64,000 nucleotides of DNA from JAAZGD01 sp964489555 (GTDB lineage Bacteria > Bacillota > Clostridia > Peptostreptococcales > Anaerovoracaceae): contig CAZAZF010000006.1 in NCBI GenBank assembly GCA_964489555.1, positions 43,056-107,055 on the forward strand. The letters are read 5' to 3'. The notes under the pieces were generated by a model that was not told the origin of the DNA, did not search any database, and saw only the letters and a program-made list of their open reading frames with translations. The stretch's first letter is position 1, and each line of letters begins with the position of its first letter. Both the position numbers and the translations under genes were made by a program. Of this stretch, positions 17,511 to 26,108 are shown piece after piece.

Positions 17511-17558
17511 CAACCAAAACCAATCGAAAAATTCATCATACAGAAAGGAGATCGAGAA

Positions 17559-17837
17559 ATGAGTTTTGGAATCAAACCATTGGGTGACAAATTGGTCATC
17601 AAAAAAATGGAGGCGGAAGAAAAAACCGCCAGTGGTATCGTTTTGCCCGGGCAAGCCAAGGAGCAACCGCAGATTGCAGAAGTAGTAGCTGTTGGTCCAG
17701 GAACCAAGGACGAGCCCATGGAAGTCAAAGTAGGAGACAAAGTCATATTCCGTAAATACGGGGGAGACGATATCAAATACAATGGGGAAGAGTACATGAT
17801 CGTATCTCAACATGATATTCTGGCGACGATTAAGTAA
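17559..17837 (+). CDS. groES: Co-chaperonin GroES
   Basis: A 92-residue GroES. IKPLGDKLVIKKMEAEEKTA opens the fold, SGIVLPGQAKEQPQ is the mobile loop that contacts GroEL, and VGDKVIFRKYGGDDIKYNGE is the typical beta region. Ribosome site AAAGGAG lies before ATG 17559. Transcribed with groEL from the CIRCE-controlled promoter. Confidence 0.98.
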   Translation: MSFGIKPLGDKLVIKKMEAEEKTASGIVLPGQAKEQPQIAEVVAVGPGTKDEPMEVKVGDKVIFRKYGGDDIKYNGEEYMIVSQHDILATIK

Positions 17838-17851
17838 AGGGGGAATATAGA

Positions 17852-19477
17852 ATGGCAAAGGATTTACATTATGGCGAGGCGGCTCGCAAGAGTTTGTTAG
17901 AAGGTGTGGACAAACTGGCAAACACCGTAAAAATTACGTTGGGCCCCAAGGGGCGTAACGTATTATTGCAGAAAAAATTTGGCAGCCCCATGATCACAAA
18001 TGACGGAGTGACCATTGCCAAGGAGATTGAGCTTGAGGATCCCGTGGAGAACATGGGTGCCCAGCTGGTAAAAGAAGTAGCTACCAAAACTAATGATGTG
18101 GCCGGGGACGGAACCACCACAGCCACCTTGTTAGCCCAGATTATGATTCGAGAAGGATTTAAGAATGTGGCAGCCGGTGCTAATCCCATGATTTTAAAAA
18201 GAGGAATCAAGGGTGCCGTGGATGTGGCTGTAGAAGAAATTGCGGCGCTTTCCAAGGAAGTGGATTCCAAAGAAGCCATTGCGCAGGTTGCTTCCGTTTC
18301 GGCTCAGGACCATGAAATCGGGAACTTGATTGCCGAAGCTATGGAAAAGGTAGGAAAAGACGGGGTCATTACTGTGGAAGAAAGCAAGTCCATGGGAACC
18401 ACTTTAGAAATCGTAGAAGGAATGCAATTCGACAGGGGATACCTTTCGGCTTATATGGTCACCGATACAGAAAAAATGGAAGCGGTTATGGAGAATCCCT
18501 ATATTCTTCTCACTGATAAAAAAATCTCCAACATTCAAGATTTGCTTCCTCTATTAGAGCAAATCGTGCAACAAGGCAAAAAACTTCTCATTATCTGTGA
18601 GGATTTGGAAGGGGAAGCTTTGGCTACCATCGTAGTGAATAAGATTCGGGGAACCTTTGACTGTGTAGCTGTGAAAGCGCCTGGATTTGGAGAAAGAAGA
18701 AAGGCCATGATGGAAGACCTGGCCATTTTAACAGGAGGAACAGTCATCACTGAGGAATTGGGTTATGATTTGAAAGAAGCCACTTTGGATATGCTGGGTC
18801 AAGCCACCTCGGTGAAGGTTAACAAAGAGAACACGGTTATCGTAGGAGGTGCCGGAGATTCGGCGGCTATCAAAGCCAGATGTGAACAATTAAAAACTCA
18901 GGCGGCAGATAGCACCAGCGATTTTGATAAAGAGAAAACCCTGGAAAGACTTGCAAAACTTTCCGGTGGAGTAGCGGTTATTCAGGTGGGTGCTGCCACA
19001 GAAACGGAATTGAAGGAGAGAAAACTTCGCATCGAAGACGCGCTGAATGCTACCAAGGCGGCGGTGGAAGAAGGAATTGTAGCAGGTGGCGGAGTGGCCA
19101 TGGTCAATGCCATTCCAGCGGTTGCCAAGTATGTGAAGGGGCTTTCCGGTGATGAAAAGACTGGTGGAAACATCATTATGAGAGCGTTAGAGGAACCGGT
19201 TCGTCAGATTGCAGAAAATGCCGGTTTTGAAGGAAGTGTAGTGGTGGCCAAGGTGAAGACCTCGAAGGTGGGTACTGGCTTCAATGCGGAAACAGAACAG
19301 TATATGGATATGATTTCTGCAGGCATTGTGGATCCGGCCAAGGTGGCTCGAAGTGCACTGCAAAATGCAGCCAGTGCATCAGCCATGCTGTTAACTACTG
19401 AGGTAGGTGTAGTGGATATCAAGGAAGACGAACCACCCATGCCTCCCATGGGCGGTGGAATGGGCGGAATGATGTAG
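17852..19477 (+). CDS. groEL: Chaperonin GroEL
   Basis: A 541-residue chaperonin with all standard blocks: VKITLGPKGRNVLLQKKFGS, the ATP-binding AGDGTTTATLLAQ (about 86-98), KAPGFGERRKAMMEDLAILT in the apical domain, VEEGIVAGGGVAMV, and the GGM-repeat tail (MPPMGGGMGGMM). It forms a 14-mer that folds proteins with GroES, 14 bases upstream. A strong terminator follows. Confidence 0.99.
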   Translation: MAKDLHYGEAARKSLLEGVDKLANTVKITLGPKGRNVLLQKKFGSPMITNDGVTIAKEIELEDPVENMGAQLVKEVATKTNDVAGDGTTTATLLAQIMIREGFKNVAAGANPMILKRGIKGAVDVAVEEIAALSKEVDSKEAIAQVASVSAQDHEIGNLIAEAMEKVGKDGVITVEESKSMGTTLEIVEGMQFDRGYLSAYMVTDTEKMEAVMENPYILLTDKKISNIQDLLPLLEQIVQQGKKLLIICEDLEGEALATIVVNKIRGTFDCVAVKAPGFGERRKAMMEDLAILTGGTVITEELGYDLKEATLDMLGQATSVKVNKENTVIVGGAGDSAAIKARCEQLKTQAADSTSDFDKEKTLERLAKLSGGVAVIQVGAATETELKERKLRIEDALNATKAAVEEGIVAGGGVAMVNAIPAVAKYVKGLSGDEKTGGNIIMRALEEPVRQIAENAGFEGSVVVAKVKTSKVGTGFNAETEQYMDMISAGIVDPAKVARSALQNAASASAMLLTTEVGVVDIKEDEPPMPPMGGGMGGMM

Positions 19478-19509
19478 CCCTTTCTTAAGAACAGAATAGA
19501 AAATCATGG

Positions 19510-19539
19510 CAGGCCCCTTATAGGGGCCTGTTCCTTTTT
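19510..19539 (+). terminator. Intrinsic terminator after groEL
   Basis: CAGGCCCC (19510-19517) pairs perfectly with GGGGCCTG (19523-19530) around TTATA, followed by TTCCTTTTT. Confidence 0.93.
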
Positions 19540-19566
19540 CAGGCAGGGATATTTATGAGAAGGGGA

Positions 19567-19595
19567 TTGACCTTTATGGGAAGGCGGAGTATACT
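19567..19595 (+). promoter_or_regulatory. Promoter of the peptide utilisation operon
   Basis: TTGACC (19567-19572), 17 bases, TATACT (19590-19595), upstream of the LD-carboxypeptidase and peptide transporter genes. Confidence 0.75.
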
Positions 19596-19612
19596 GTAAA
19601 AAATGTAGCAAC

Positions 19613-19632
19613 ATATGAATTAATGTTCATAT
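19613..19632. promoter_or_regulatory. Dyad in the leader of the peptide operon
   Basis: ATATGAA (19613-19619) and TTCATAT (19626-19632) form a perfect 7-base inverted repeat with a six-base spacer, about 18 bases after the -10 box. Position suits a repressor site, perhaps for the IclR protein encoded at the end of the operon. No match to a known consensus was recognised. Confidence 0.4.
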
Positions 19633-19656
19633 TGTGAACTATTAAGGAGGCCCGCC

Positions 19657-20604
19657 ATGAACCGTCCCAAGAAATTGCAAAAGGGGGACACCATTGGTGT
19701 TATCTCTCCAGCCAGTCCCTCAGAGAAAAACAGCGAAGTGCAACGAGCGGTGGAAACCATGGAAGAGTGGGGATACCGTGTAGCGCTGGGAAAGAATGTG
19801 AACAAAACCAAAGGCTTTGTTGCCGCCTCGGAGGAAGAACGAGCCTCAGACTTCAATGAAATGTTTCGTCGAGATGATGTAGATGCGGTATTTGTCACAC
19901 AGGGAGGCTACGGATCCGCTCAAATAATCTCTCTGTTGGATTTTGACATGGTACGAAACAACCCGAAAATATTCACGGGGTTTAGTGACATCACGTCTCT
20001 TCATGTGGCCCTGGGAAAATTTGGGGACCTGGTCACCTTTCATGGGCCGGGTTTATCCCGGTTCAACCCCGAAGACTTAACAGAGTATACCAAAGAACAA
20101 TTTTTTAAAGCGGTGGCAGCGACGGAGCCTTTGGGAGTCATTCCCCCCAATGATTCCAAGAAGTGGGTTCAGGCCTGGGGTAGTGGCCATGCGGAAGGGT
20201 CTCTCGTGGGTGGAAATCTAACCTTGCTGTGCGCCACCTTAGGTACACCGTATGAAGCCAATGTGGATGGAAGTGTTCTTCTCATCGAGGATGTGGATAC
20301 GGAACCATGGGTTTTTGACCACATGTTGTCTCATTTGAAAAATGCTGGTTTTCTACAGAAAGCGAAGGCGGTGGTAGTAGGGGAATGTCATAATTGTCGG
20401 CCCTTTAAACACAACCCGGGTTTTTATTGTGACATCAGTCTGGAAGATGTGTTGGAATACTACTTGAAGCCTTTGGGGGTACCGATATTGTTTGGCTTAC
20501 CCTTGGGACATACAAAAGATATGGCTACATTACCCTTAGGGGTACAAGTGCGTGTAGATGCAGACAGTAAGATATTTGAAGTGTTGGAAAGCGGCGTTCG
20601 GTAA
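19657..20604 (+). CDS. LD-carboxypeptidase (peptidase S66 family)
   Basis: A 315-residue serine peptidase of family S66, which includes LdcA (cleaves the L-D bond before the terminal D-Ala of murein tetrapeptides) and MccF. VTQGGYGSAQII, GFSDITSLH (nucleophile Ser about 109), LIEDVDTEPWVFDHML (Glu of the triad) and LPLGHTKDMATLPLG (His) appear in order. No signal peptide, so cytosolic. Ribosome site AAGGAGG precedes ATG 19657. It is first in a unit with a peptide ABC importer and two M20 peptidases, which suggests recycling of cell-wall peptides; an MccF-like immunity role is the alternative. Confidence 0.92.
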   Translation: MNRPKKLQKGDTIGVISPASPSEKNSEVQRAVETMEEWGYRVALGKNVNKTKGFVAASEEERASDFNEMFRRDDVDAVFVTQGGYGSAQIISLLDFDMVRNNPKIFTGFSDITSLHVALGKFGDLVTFHGPGLSRFNPEDLTEYTKEQFFKAVAATEPLGVIPPNDSKKWVQAWGSGHAEGSLVGGNLTLLCATLGTPYEANVDGSVLLIEDVDTEPWVFDHMLSHLKNAGFLQKAKAVVVGECHNCRPFKHNPGFYCDISLEDVLEYYLKPLGVPILFGLPLGHTKDMATLPLGVQVRVDADSKIFEVLESGVR

Positions 20605-20643
20605 CGGGCGTCGTGTTTTTGTGTAAGTAAAAGGAGGAAGAAA

Positions 20644-22272
20644 ATGAAAAAAAATGTGAAGATTCTCCTCACCCTGCTTTTGGTCATGTCTTTGATATTC
20701 ATACCAACAGGTTGCGGGGGAGGTTCGGATCAAACCGAGGGTGTCAGTACCTTTCGAATCGGGTCCAGTGCAGCCTTTGACACCATGAATCCCTTATCGT
20801 CCTATATGCAAGTGACTTATGAATTCTTTTTGCTGATTTATGATTCTTTGGTTCAATATGACGAAGATTATGAGCCGGGCCCCTGTCTGGCCAAAGATTG
20901 GTCTGTGAGCCAAGATGAATTGGAGTGGACCTTTCATTTGCAAGAAGGTGTAGTTTGGCATGACGGGGAACCCTTTACCTCGGAAGATGTGAAATTTACT
21001 TATGAGTTGATGTTGGAAACCGGCCTGGGATATATGTACAGTTCCTATTTAGAGGGAATTGTAGATATCCAGTGCCCCGATGAGCTCACGGTGGTAATCA
21101 CCACCGATGCACCAAAGGCTAATATGCTTCAAAATACGACTCCCATTCTTCCAGCCCACATTTTCGGCGAGATTCCGGAAGAAGAGTTGGAGCTTTGGGC
21201 CAATGAACCCCCCGTTGGCACCGGGCCTTACAAGTTTCATTCCAAGGGAGACAATTTTGTTAAAATTGTCAAGAACCAGCAATACTTCGGGACCCTACCC
21301 TATGTGGACGAATTTGTGTATGTGAATTATGACAATCTGGATGCCATGGCCCAGTCGTTGAAGCTGGGAGAAATTGATGGAGCCAGCAATTTGAATCCGG
21401 CTCAGTTGAAGCAGCTGGTGGATGATCCAAACATCGATGCCATTTCCGGAAGGGAACTGGGCTTTATGCAGGTTGGAATCAACTGTTGGACCGCTTCTGA
21501 AAGTGGGGGAAATCCCCTTTTGTTGGATAAAACTATTCGCCAAGCCATGGATCTTGCCATCAACAAACAAAAAATCGTGGACATGGCCTATGGAGGGCAG
21601 GGTACAGTTGGAACCACATTGATTAACCCGGGAGATTTTTTCCATTATAAGCCTACTGCCGACGAATTAAGGAATTACAATCCGGATCAAGCCATGGCTT
21701 TATTAGAAGGAGCCGGATATGAAGACAGAAACGGGGATGGCGTAAGAGAGGCCCCGAATGGAGCGCTTTTGGAGTTTGAGTTCATTACCATTGCGGACAA
21801 TGTAGAAGAAGTGAAAAGCGGCCAGTTGATTGCTGCTGATCTCAGCGCGGTGGGGATTTCTGTAAAGAATGTAACCATGGATAGCGGGGCTTTGTATGAC
21901 CGGATTATAGAGGGAAGCTATGACATGTTTATTTGGGGGTGGGGCTCTGATGTAGATCCCACTGTAATTTTGGGCGTGTTGACCACGGATCAAATTGGCG
22001 GAAACAACGAACCCTTCTTTTCCAATTCACGCTATGATCAGCTGTATTTGGATCAACAACGGGAAATGGAGGAGGATCTAAGGCAGGAAATGGTATTTGA
22101 GATGCAACGGATTGTTTATGAAGAAGCTCCTTATCTGATTTTGATTTACTCCAACAACATTCAGGCCATCCGCTCCGATCGGTGGACGGGTTATCGACAA
22201 ATTCCCGATGGCGGAACTTATTTCTTTAATTTGACCAATTTGAACTACAAGAGTATTCGGCCTATCGATTAA
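20644..22272 (+). CDS. Peptide ABC transporter substrate-binding lipoprotein (family 5)
   Basis: A 542-residue extracellular solute-binding protein of the DppA/OppA family. The N-terminus KKNVKILLTLLLVMSLIFI with lipobox PTGC marks a lipoprotein. Family blocks include the early AAFDTMNPLSSY, LAKDWSVSQDELEWTFHLQ, VVWHDGEPFTSEDVKFTYE and PPVGTGPYKF, followed by RQAMDLAINKQKIVDMAYGG. It would capture di- or oligopeptides outside the cell for the permease that follows. An AAAGGAGGAAG ribosome site precedes ATG 20644. Peptide specificity cannot be read from sequence. Confidence 0.94.
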   Translation: MKKNVKILLTLLLVMSLIFIPTGCGGGSDQTEGVSTFRIGSSAAFDTMNPLSSYMQVTYEFFLLIYDSLVQYDEDYEPGPCLAKDWSVSQDELEWTFHLQEGVVWHDGEPFTSEDVKFTYELMLETGLGYMYSSYLEGIVDIQCPDELTVVITTDAPKANMLQNTTPILPAHIFGEIPEEELELWANEPPVGTGPYKFHSKGDNFVKIVKNQQYFGTLPYVDEFVYVNYDNLDAMAQSLKLGEIDGASNLNPAQLKQLVDDPNIDAISGRELGFMQVGINCWTASESGGNPLLLDKTIRQAMDLAINKQKIVDMAYGGQGTVGTTLINPGDFFHYKPTADELRNYNPDQAMALLEGAGYEDRNGDGVREAPNGALLEFEFITIADNVEEVKSGQLIAADLSAVGISVKNVTMDSGALYDRIIEGSYDMFIWGWGSDVDPTVILGVLTTDQIGGNNEPFFSNSRYDQLYLDQQREMEEDLRQEMVFEMQRIVYEEAPYLILIYSNNIQAIRSDRWTGYRQIPDGGTYFFNLTNLNYKSIRPID

Positions 22273-22289
22273 AGAGGGAGAACGGATGA

Positions 22290-23258
22290 ATGCATAAGGG
22301 ATTAGTGATTAAGAAACTATTTTATGCGCTGGTTACCATTCTGGTAGTATTGGTATTTAACTACCTGTTGTTTCGAGTGTTGCCCGGAGACCCGCTGGCC
22401 ATGATGATGCGGAATCCCCGGGCGACGCCGGAAATGATCGACAGTGTGAGGCAGCTTTACGGACTAGACCAATCCTGGTATGTTCAGTTTTTTACTTATT
22501 TCAAAAATTTGTTGGAAGGAGATTTGGGGATTTCCTTCATATACAAAGCGCCGGTGAGTCAGGTGGTGGTGGCACGAATCCTCCCCACCCTATTATTGGT
22601 GGGAGTGGCGGAAATCATTGCCATTTTGGTCGGAATTTTTCTTGGGGTATTGGCGGCGTGGAAAAGAGGAACCTCTTTGGATGTGGGAACTCTGGGATTC
22701 TCCTTGGTAACCTACTCCATTCCCACTTTTTGGCTGGGAATGATTATGATGGTGATTTTCTGTGTGGGACTGCAGCTGTTTCCTACCAGTGGCATGTTTA
22801 CTCCCGGGAAAAGTTTTGTTACCACGGGGGCCATGTTGGCGGACTTGGCCCGCCACTCTGTGCTGCCGATTTTGACCATGAGTTTGGTGTTGATTGGAGA
22901 ATATGCCTTGACTATGCGCAATACCCTGATGGATGTGTTGTCGGAAGACTATATTACTACGGCTCGGGCCAAGGGATTTCGGGAACGTGTGGTTCTATGG
23001 AAGCATGCACTGCCCAATGCCTTGCTTCCCATGATTACCATTATAGCTATTAACATCGGCTTTGTGGTAGCCGGCGCCATTCAAGTGGAAACCATTTTTT
23101 CCTGGCCCGGTTTAGGGCGACTGATGTATGAAGCTTTGAGTGCCCGAGACTATCCTTTACTCCAGGGAATATTTTTGTTGGTAACGGTTAGTGTGGTTTT
23201 GGCCAACCTATTGGCAGACATCACCTACTCTTATATAGACCCCAGGGTTAAGAATTAG
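22290..23258 (+). CDS. Peptide ABC transporter permease (DppB/OppB type)
   Basis: A 322-residue membrane subunit with about six membrane segments. FRVLPGDPLAMMM and QLYGLDQSWYVQFFTYFKNL near the N-terminus, and the coupling loop TARAKGFRERVVLWKHALPN (EAA motif), are the DppB pattern. WPGLGRLMYEALSARDYPL closes it. ATG 22290 comes 17 bases after the binding-protein stop with GAGGGA about ten bases upstream. Confidence 0.95.
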   Translation: MHKGLVIKKLFYALVTILVVLVFNYLLFRVLPGDPLAMMMRNPRATPEMIDSVRQLYGLDQSWYVQFFTYFKNLLEGDLGISFIYKAPVSQVVVARILPTLLLVGVAEIIAILVGIFLGVLAAWKRGTSLDVGTLGFSLVTYSIPTFWLGMIMMVIFCVGLQLFPTSGMFTPGKSFVTTGAMLADLARHSVLPILTMSLVLIGEYALTMRNTLMDVLSEDYITTARAKGFRERVVLWKHALPNALLPMITIIAINIGFVVAGAIQVETIFSWPGLGRLMYEALSARDYPLLQGIFLLVTVSVVLANLLADITYSYIDPRVKN

Positions 23259-23273
23259 AGAGGAGAGAACCCG

Positions 23274-24143
23274 ATGAAGTGGAAAATGCGACATAAGAAG
23301 GGACGACTCTTCTTTCATGCGGTGCGAACCAACCCAATGGCTTTGGTGGGAGCTACGACCCTTTCCTTCTTCATAGTTTTGGCTATTTTTGGTCCTATGC
23401 TGGTCCCCTTTTCCACTATGGAGTTCGGAGGAGTGGAGCAGATTCTGAATTCCCCTTCCAGAGAGCATCTTTTGGGCACCGATGATATGGGAAGGGATGT
23501 ATTGGCCAATTTGATTTCCGGGGCCAGAATTTCTTTGTTGATTGGAGGCCTTGCTACATTGATTTCCATGGTAATCGGGACGCTTATTGGAATTGTCTCC
23601 GGATATTTTGGAAAAGGAATCGACAATGCGTTGATGCGATTTACGGACTTTTTTATGGTGATTCCCTGGTTGCCTCTTATGATGGTACTGGCTGCAATCT
23701 TGGGCACCAGCATTTGGAACATTATTTTCGTTATTGGAATTACCGGTTGGGCAGGTACCGCAAGAGTGGTTCGGTCCCAAACTCTTTCGGTAAAGGAGCG
23801 GCCCTTTGTGGAAAGGACTCTTTCACTTGGAGCCGGTAGCGGTCATATCATGGCCCATCATATTTTACCCAATGTGTTTCCCTTGGTTTTTGCCAACACC
23901 GTATTGGTGGCTGCCGTGGCCATTGTTTCGGAAACCACTTTAAGTTTTTTGGGGCTGGGAGATCCTACCACCGCCAGCTGGGGAATGATGTTGCATTATG
24001 CCTTTGAAAGCGGTGCCACCAGCGCCGGGGCTTGGTGGTATTATTTGCCACCGGGCATCTGTGTGGTCCTGGTGGTGCTTTCTTTTACCCTGCTGGGATA
24101 TGCCTTTGATGAAATTCTCAATCCGAAGTTGCGAAAGAGGTAA
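23274..24143 (+). CDS. Peptide ABC transporter permease (DppC/OppC type)
   Basis: A 289-residue partner permease with about six membrane segments. Family features: EHLLGTDDMGRDVLANLISG after the first membrane helix, GARISLLIGG, the coupling loop RSQTLSVKERPFVERTLSLG with HHILPNVFP, and SFLGLGDPTTASWGMML. It pairs with the upstream permease to form the channel. An AGGAGAG ribosome site precedes ATG 23274. Confidence 0.95.
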   Translation: MKWKMRHKKGRLFFHAVRTNPMALVGATTLSFFIVLAIFGPMLVPFSTMEFGGVEQILNSPSREHLLGTDDMGRDVLANLISGARISLLIGGLATLISMVIGTLIGIVSGYFGKGIDNALMRFTDFFMVIPWLPLMMVLAAILGTSIWNIIFVIGITGWAGTARVVRSQTLSVKERPFVERTLSLGAGSGHIMAHHILPNVFPLVFANTVLVAAVAIVSETTLSFLGLGDPTTASWGMMLHYAFESGATSAGAWWYYLPPGICVVLVVLSFTLLGYAFDEILNPKLRKR

Positions 24144-24147
24144 TGAG

Positions 24148-25104
24148 ATGTTGTTGGAAGTGAAAAATTTACGCACTTGTTTTGATACAGTGCAAGGGGA
24201 ATATAAAGCAGTGGATGACGCCAGTTTCCAGTTGGATTATGGGGAAGCCTTGGGCTTGGTAGGAGAGTCGGGATGCGGTAAGACCACTTGTGCTCTTTCT
24301 ATTGCCAGATTGTTGCCCAAGGAAGGCCGGGTGGCGGGAGGAGAAATTCTTCTGGAAGGAACGGATCTTCTGAAAATATCTGAAGAGGAGCTTCGCAAAA
24401 AAAGATGGAAGGAAGTGTCCATTATTTTTCAAGGAGCCATGAATGCGTTGAATCCGGTAATGAAAGTGGGAGAGCAAATTGCGGAAGCCATTGTATTGCA
24501 TGAAAAGAAAAGCCAGAAAGAAGCTTTGGAGCGGGCAGAACAACTATTTGAGCTGGTGGAAATGCCCAAAAGCCGTATTCACAATTATCCCCACGAATTT
24601 AGTGGAGGGATGAAACAACGGGCCATGATTGCCATGGCACTTGCCCTCAATCCCAAGGTGGTCATTGGGGACGAACCTACCACCGCGCTGGATGTGATGG
24701 TGCAGGCTCAGATTTTAAACTTGTTGGAAAAGCTTCGGAAAGAACTCAATATGGGATTGATTCTCATTACCCATGACCTTTCCATTTTAGGAGAAACCTG
24801 TGATAAAATTGCAGTGATGTATGGTGGCAAAATTGTAGAGAGTGGAACGGTAGAAGATCTTTTTCAAAACACGGCACATCCTTACACGGAGCGGTTGATT
24901 TCTTGTTTTCCGAATATTGGAAAGGAAAGAACCATTCCTCCCGGGATTCAGGGGACGCCTCCCAATATGCTGGCTCCGCCCAAAGGATGTCACTTTCATC
25001 CTCGTTGCCACCGGGCTATCCAGCGATGCAATTGGGATGAACCCAAGCCGATGAAGGTAGGAGATACTCACTACGCTTCTTGCCATTTGTGTGGAGGACA
25101 ATGA
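24148..25104 (+). CDS. Peptide ABC transporter ATPase (DppD/OppD type)
   Basis: A 318-residue ATPase. Walker A GESGCGKTT (about 40), IIFQGAMNALNPV (Q-loop region), signature SGGMKQRAMIAMAL, Walker B VVIGDEPTTALDV, and the C-terminal oligopeptide-transporter extension with a Cys cluster (GCHFHPRCHRAIQRC...C) that in DppD/OppD relatives binds a [4Fe-4S] cluster. ATG 24148 is chosen five bases after the permease stop; the upstream open frame overlaps the permease and lacks family similarity. The stop overlaps the next start. Confidence 0.95.
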   Translation: MLLEVKNLRTCFDTVQGEYKAVDDASFQLDYGEALGLVGESGCGKTTCALSIARLLPKEGRVAGGEILLEGTDLLKISEEELRKKRWKEVSIIFQGAMNALNPVMKVGEQIAEAIVLHEKKSQKEALERAEQLFELVEMPKSRIHNYPHEFSGGMKQRAMIAMALALNPKVVIGDEPTTALDVMVQAQILNLLEKLRKELNMGLILITHDLSILGETCDKIAVMYGGKIVESGTVEDLFQNTAHPYTERLISCFPNIGKERTIPPGIQGTPPNMLAPPKGCHFHPRCHRAIQRCNWDEPKPMKVGDTHYASCHLCGGQ

Positions 25105-26108
25105 TGGATGCAAATGTGATTATAGAAGCCAAAGACTTAAAGGTTCATTTTGAGCTGAAAAAAAGCATAATGGGGGATTTGTTGGGCAAAGACCATCGTC
25201 TTCTTCGGGCTGTGGACGGAGTGTCCTTTCAAGTCCGAAAAGGGGAAATACTATCCCTGGTGGGAGAGAGCGGCTGTGGAAAAACCACCACGGGCAAAGC
25301 GTTGCTTGGCTTAGTGAAACCTACAGAGGGCGCTGTGTTTTTCAGGGGGCAAGAGATTAAAGAGTACGATAGAAAGGGCATGAAGCAGTTCCGCAGGAAG
25401 GCTCAAATGATTTTTCAAGATCCCTATCAGTCCGTGAATCCAAGAGATCGGGTCATGGATATTGTGGCAGAACCCTTGGATATTCATCGTTTGGTTCGGT
25501 CAGAAGGGGAGCGACAGGAAAAAGTGGCACAGGCCCTTGAACTGGCCGGCATGATTCCGCCACAGGATTTTTTTGAAAGGTTTCCTCACGAATTAAGTGG
25601 AGGACAACGCCAACGTGTGGTTATCGCCAGTTCCATCATATTGGAGCCGGATTTTTTAGTGGCAGATGAACCGGTGTCCATGTTGGATGCCTCTATTCGA
25701 ACGGAAATTTTAAGCTTGATGTTGGATCTTCGCGGGAAGAGAGGGTTGTCCTATTTGTTCATAACCCATGACTTATCCTTGGCTTGGCTGATTTCCCATC
25801 GAATCGCCATCATGTATTTGGGGAAAATTATGGAAATAGGTGGTGCAGACCAGCTAATTCATCGAGGTGTTCACCCGTATACCCGAGCGTTGACCTCCGT
25901 GATGCCTCTTCCCGGAGTTCGCAAGGAAGGCCCTCGGCCCATTCTTCCCGGAGAGATTCCAAGTCCCATGGAAGAACTGGCGGGATGTAAGTTTTCTGGT
26001 AGATGTCCCCGGGCAGAAAAACTTTGCCAGCAAGAGTGCCCGCAACTGATGGAGGCGGAAGCAGATCATTATGTAGCATGTCACTTTGCAGAGGAGTTCA
26101 TGGCATGA
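25101..26108 (+). CDS. Peptide ABC transporter ATPase (DppF/OppF type)
   Basis: A 335-residue second ATPase. Walker A GESGCGKTTTGKALLG, QMIFQDPYQSVNPRDRV, signature LSGGQRQRVVIASSI, Walker B FLVADEPVSMLDAS and the C-terminal CKFSGRCPRAEKLCQQECP cluster region. Completes a full five-gene importer. ATG 25101 overlaps the stop of the first ATPase (ATGA) and follows GTGGAGGA. Its own stop overlaps the M20 peptidase start in the same way. Confidence 0.95.
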   Translation: MMDANVIIEAKDLKVHFELKKSIMGDLLGKDHRLLRAVDGVSFQVRKGEILSLVGESGCGKTTTGKALLGLVKPTEGAVFFRGQEIKEYDRKGMKQFRRKAQMIFQDPYQSVNPRDRVMDIVAEPLDIHRLVRSEGERQEKVAQALELAGMIPPQDFFERFPHELSGGQRQRVVIASSIILEPDFLVADEPVSMLDASIRTEILSLMLDLRGKRGLSYLFITHDLSLAWLISHRIAIMYLGKIMEIGGADQLIHRGVHPYTRALTSVMPLPGVRKEGPRPILPGEIPSPMEELAGCKFSGRCPRAEKLCQQECPQLMEAEADHYVACHFAEEFMA

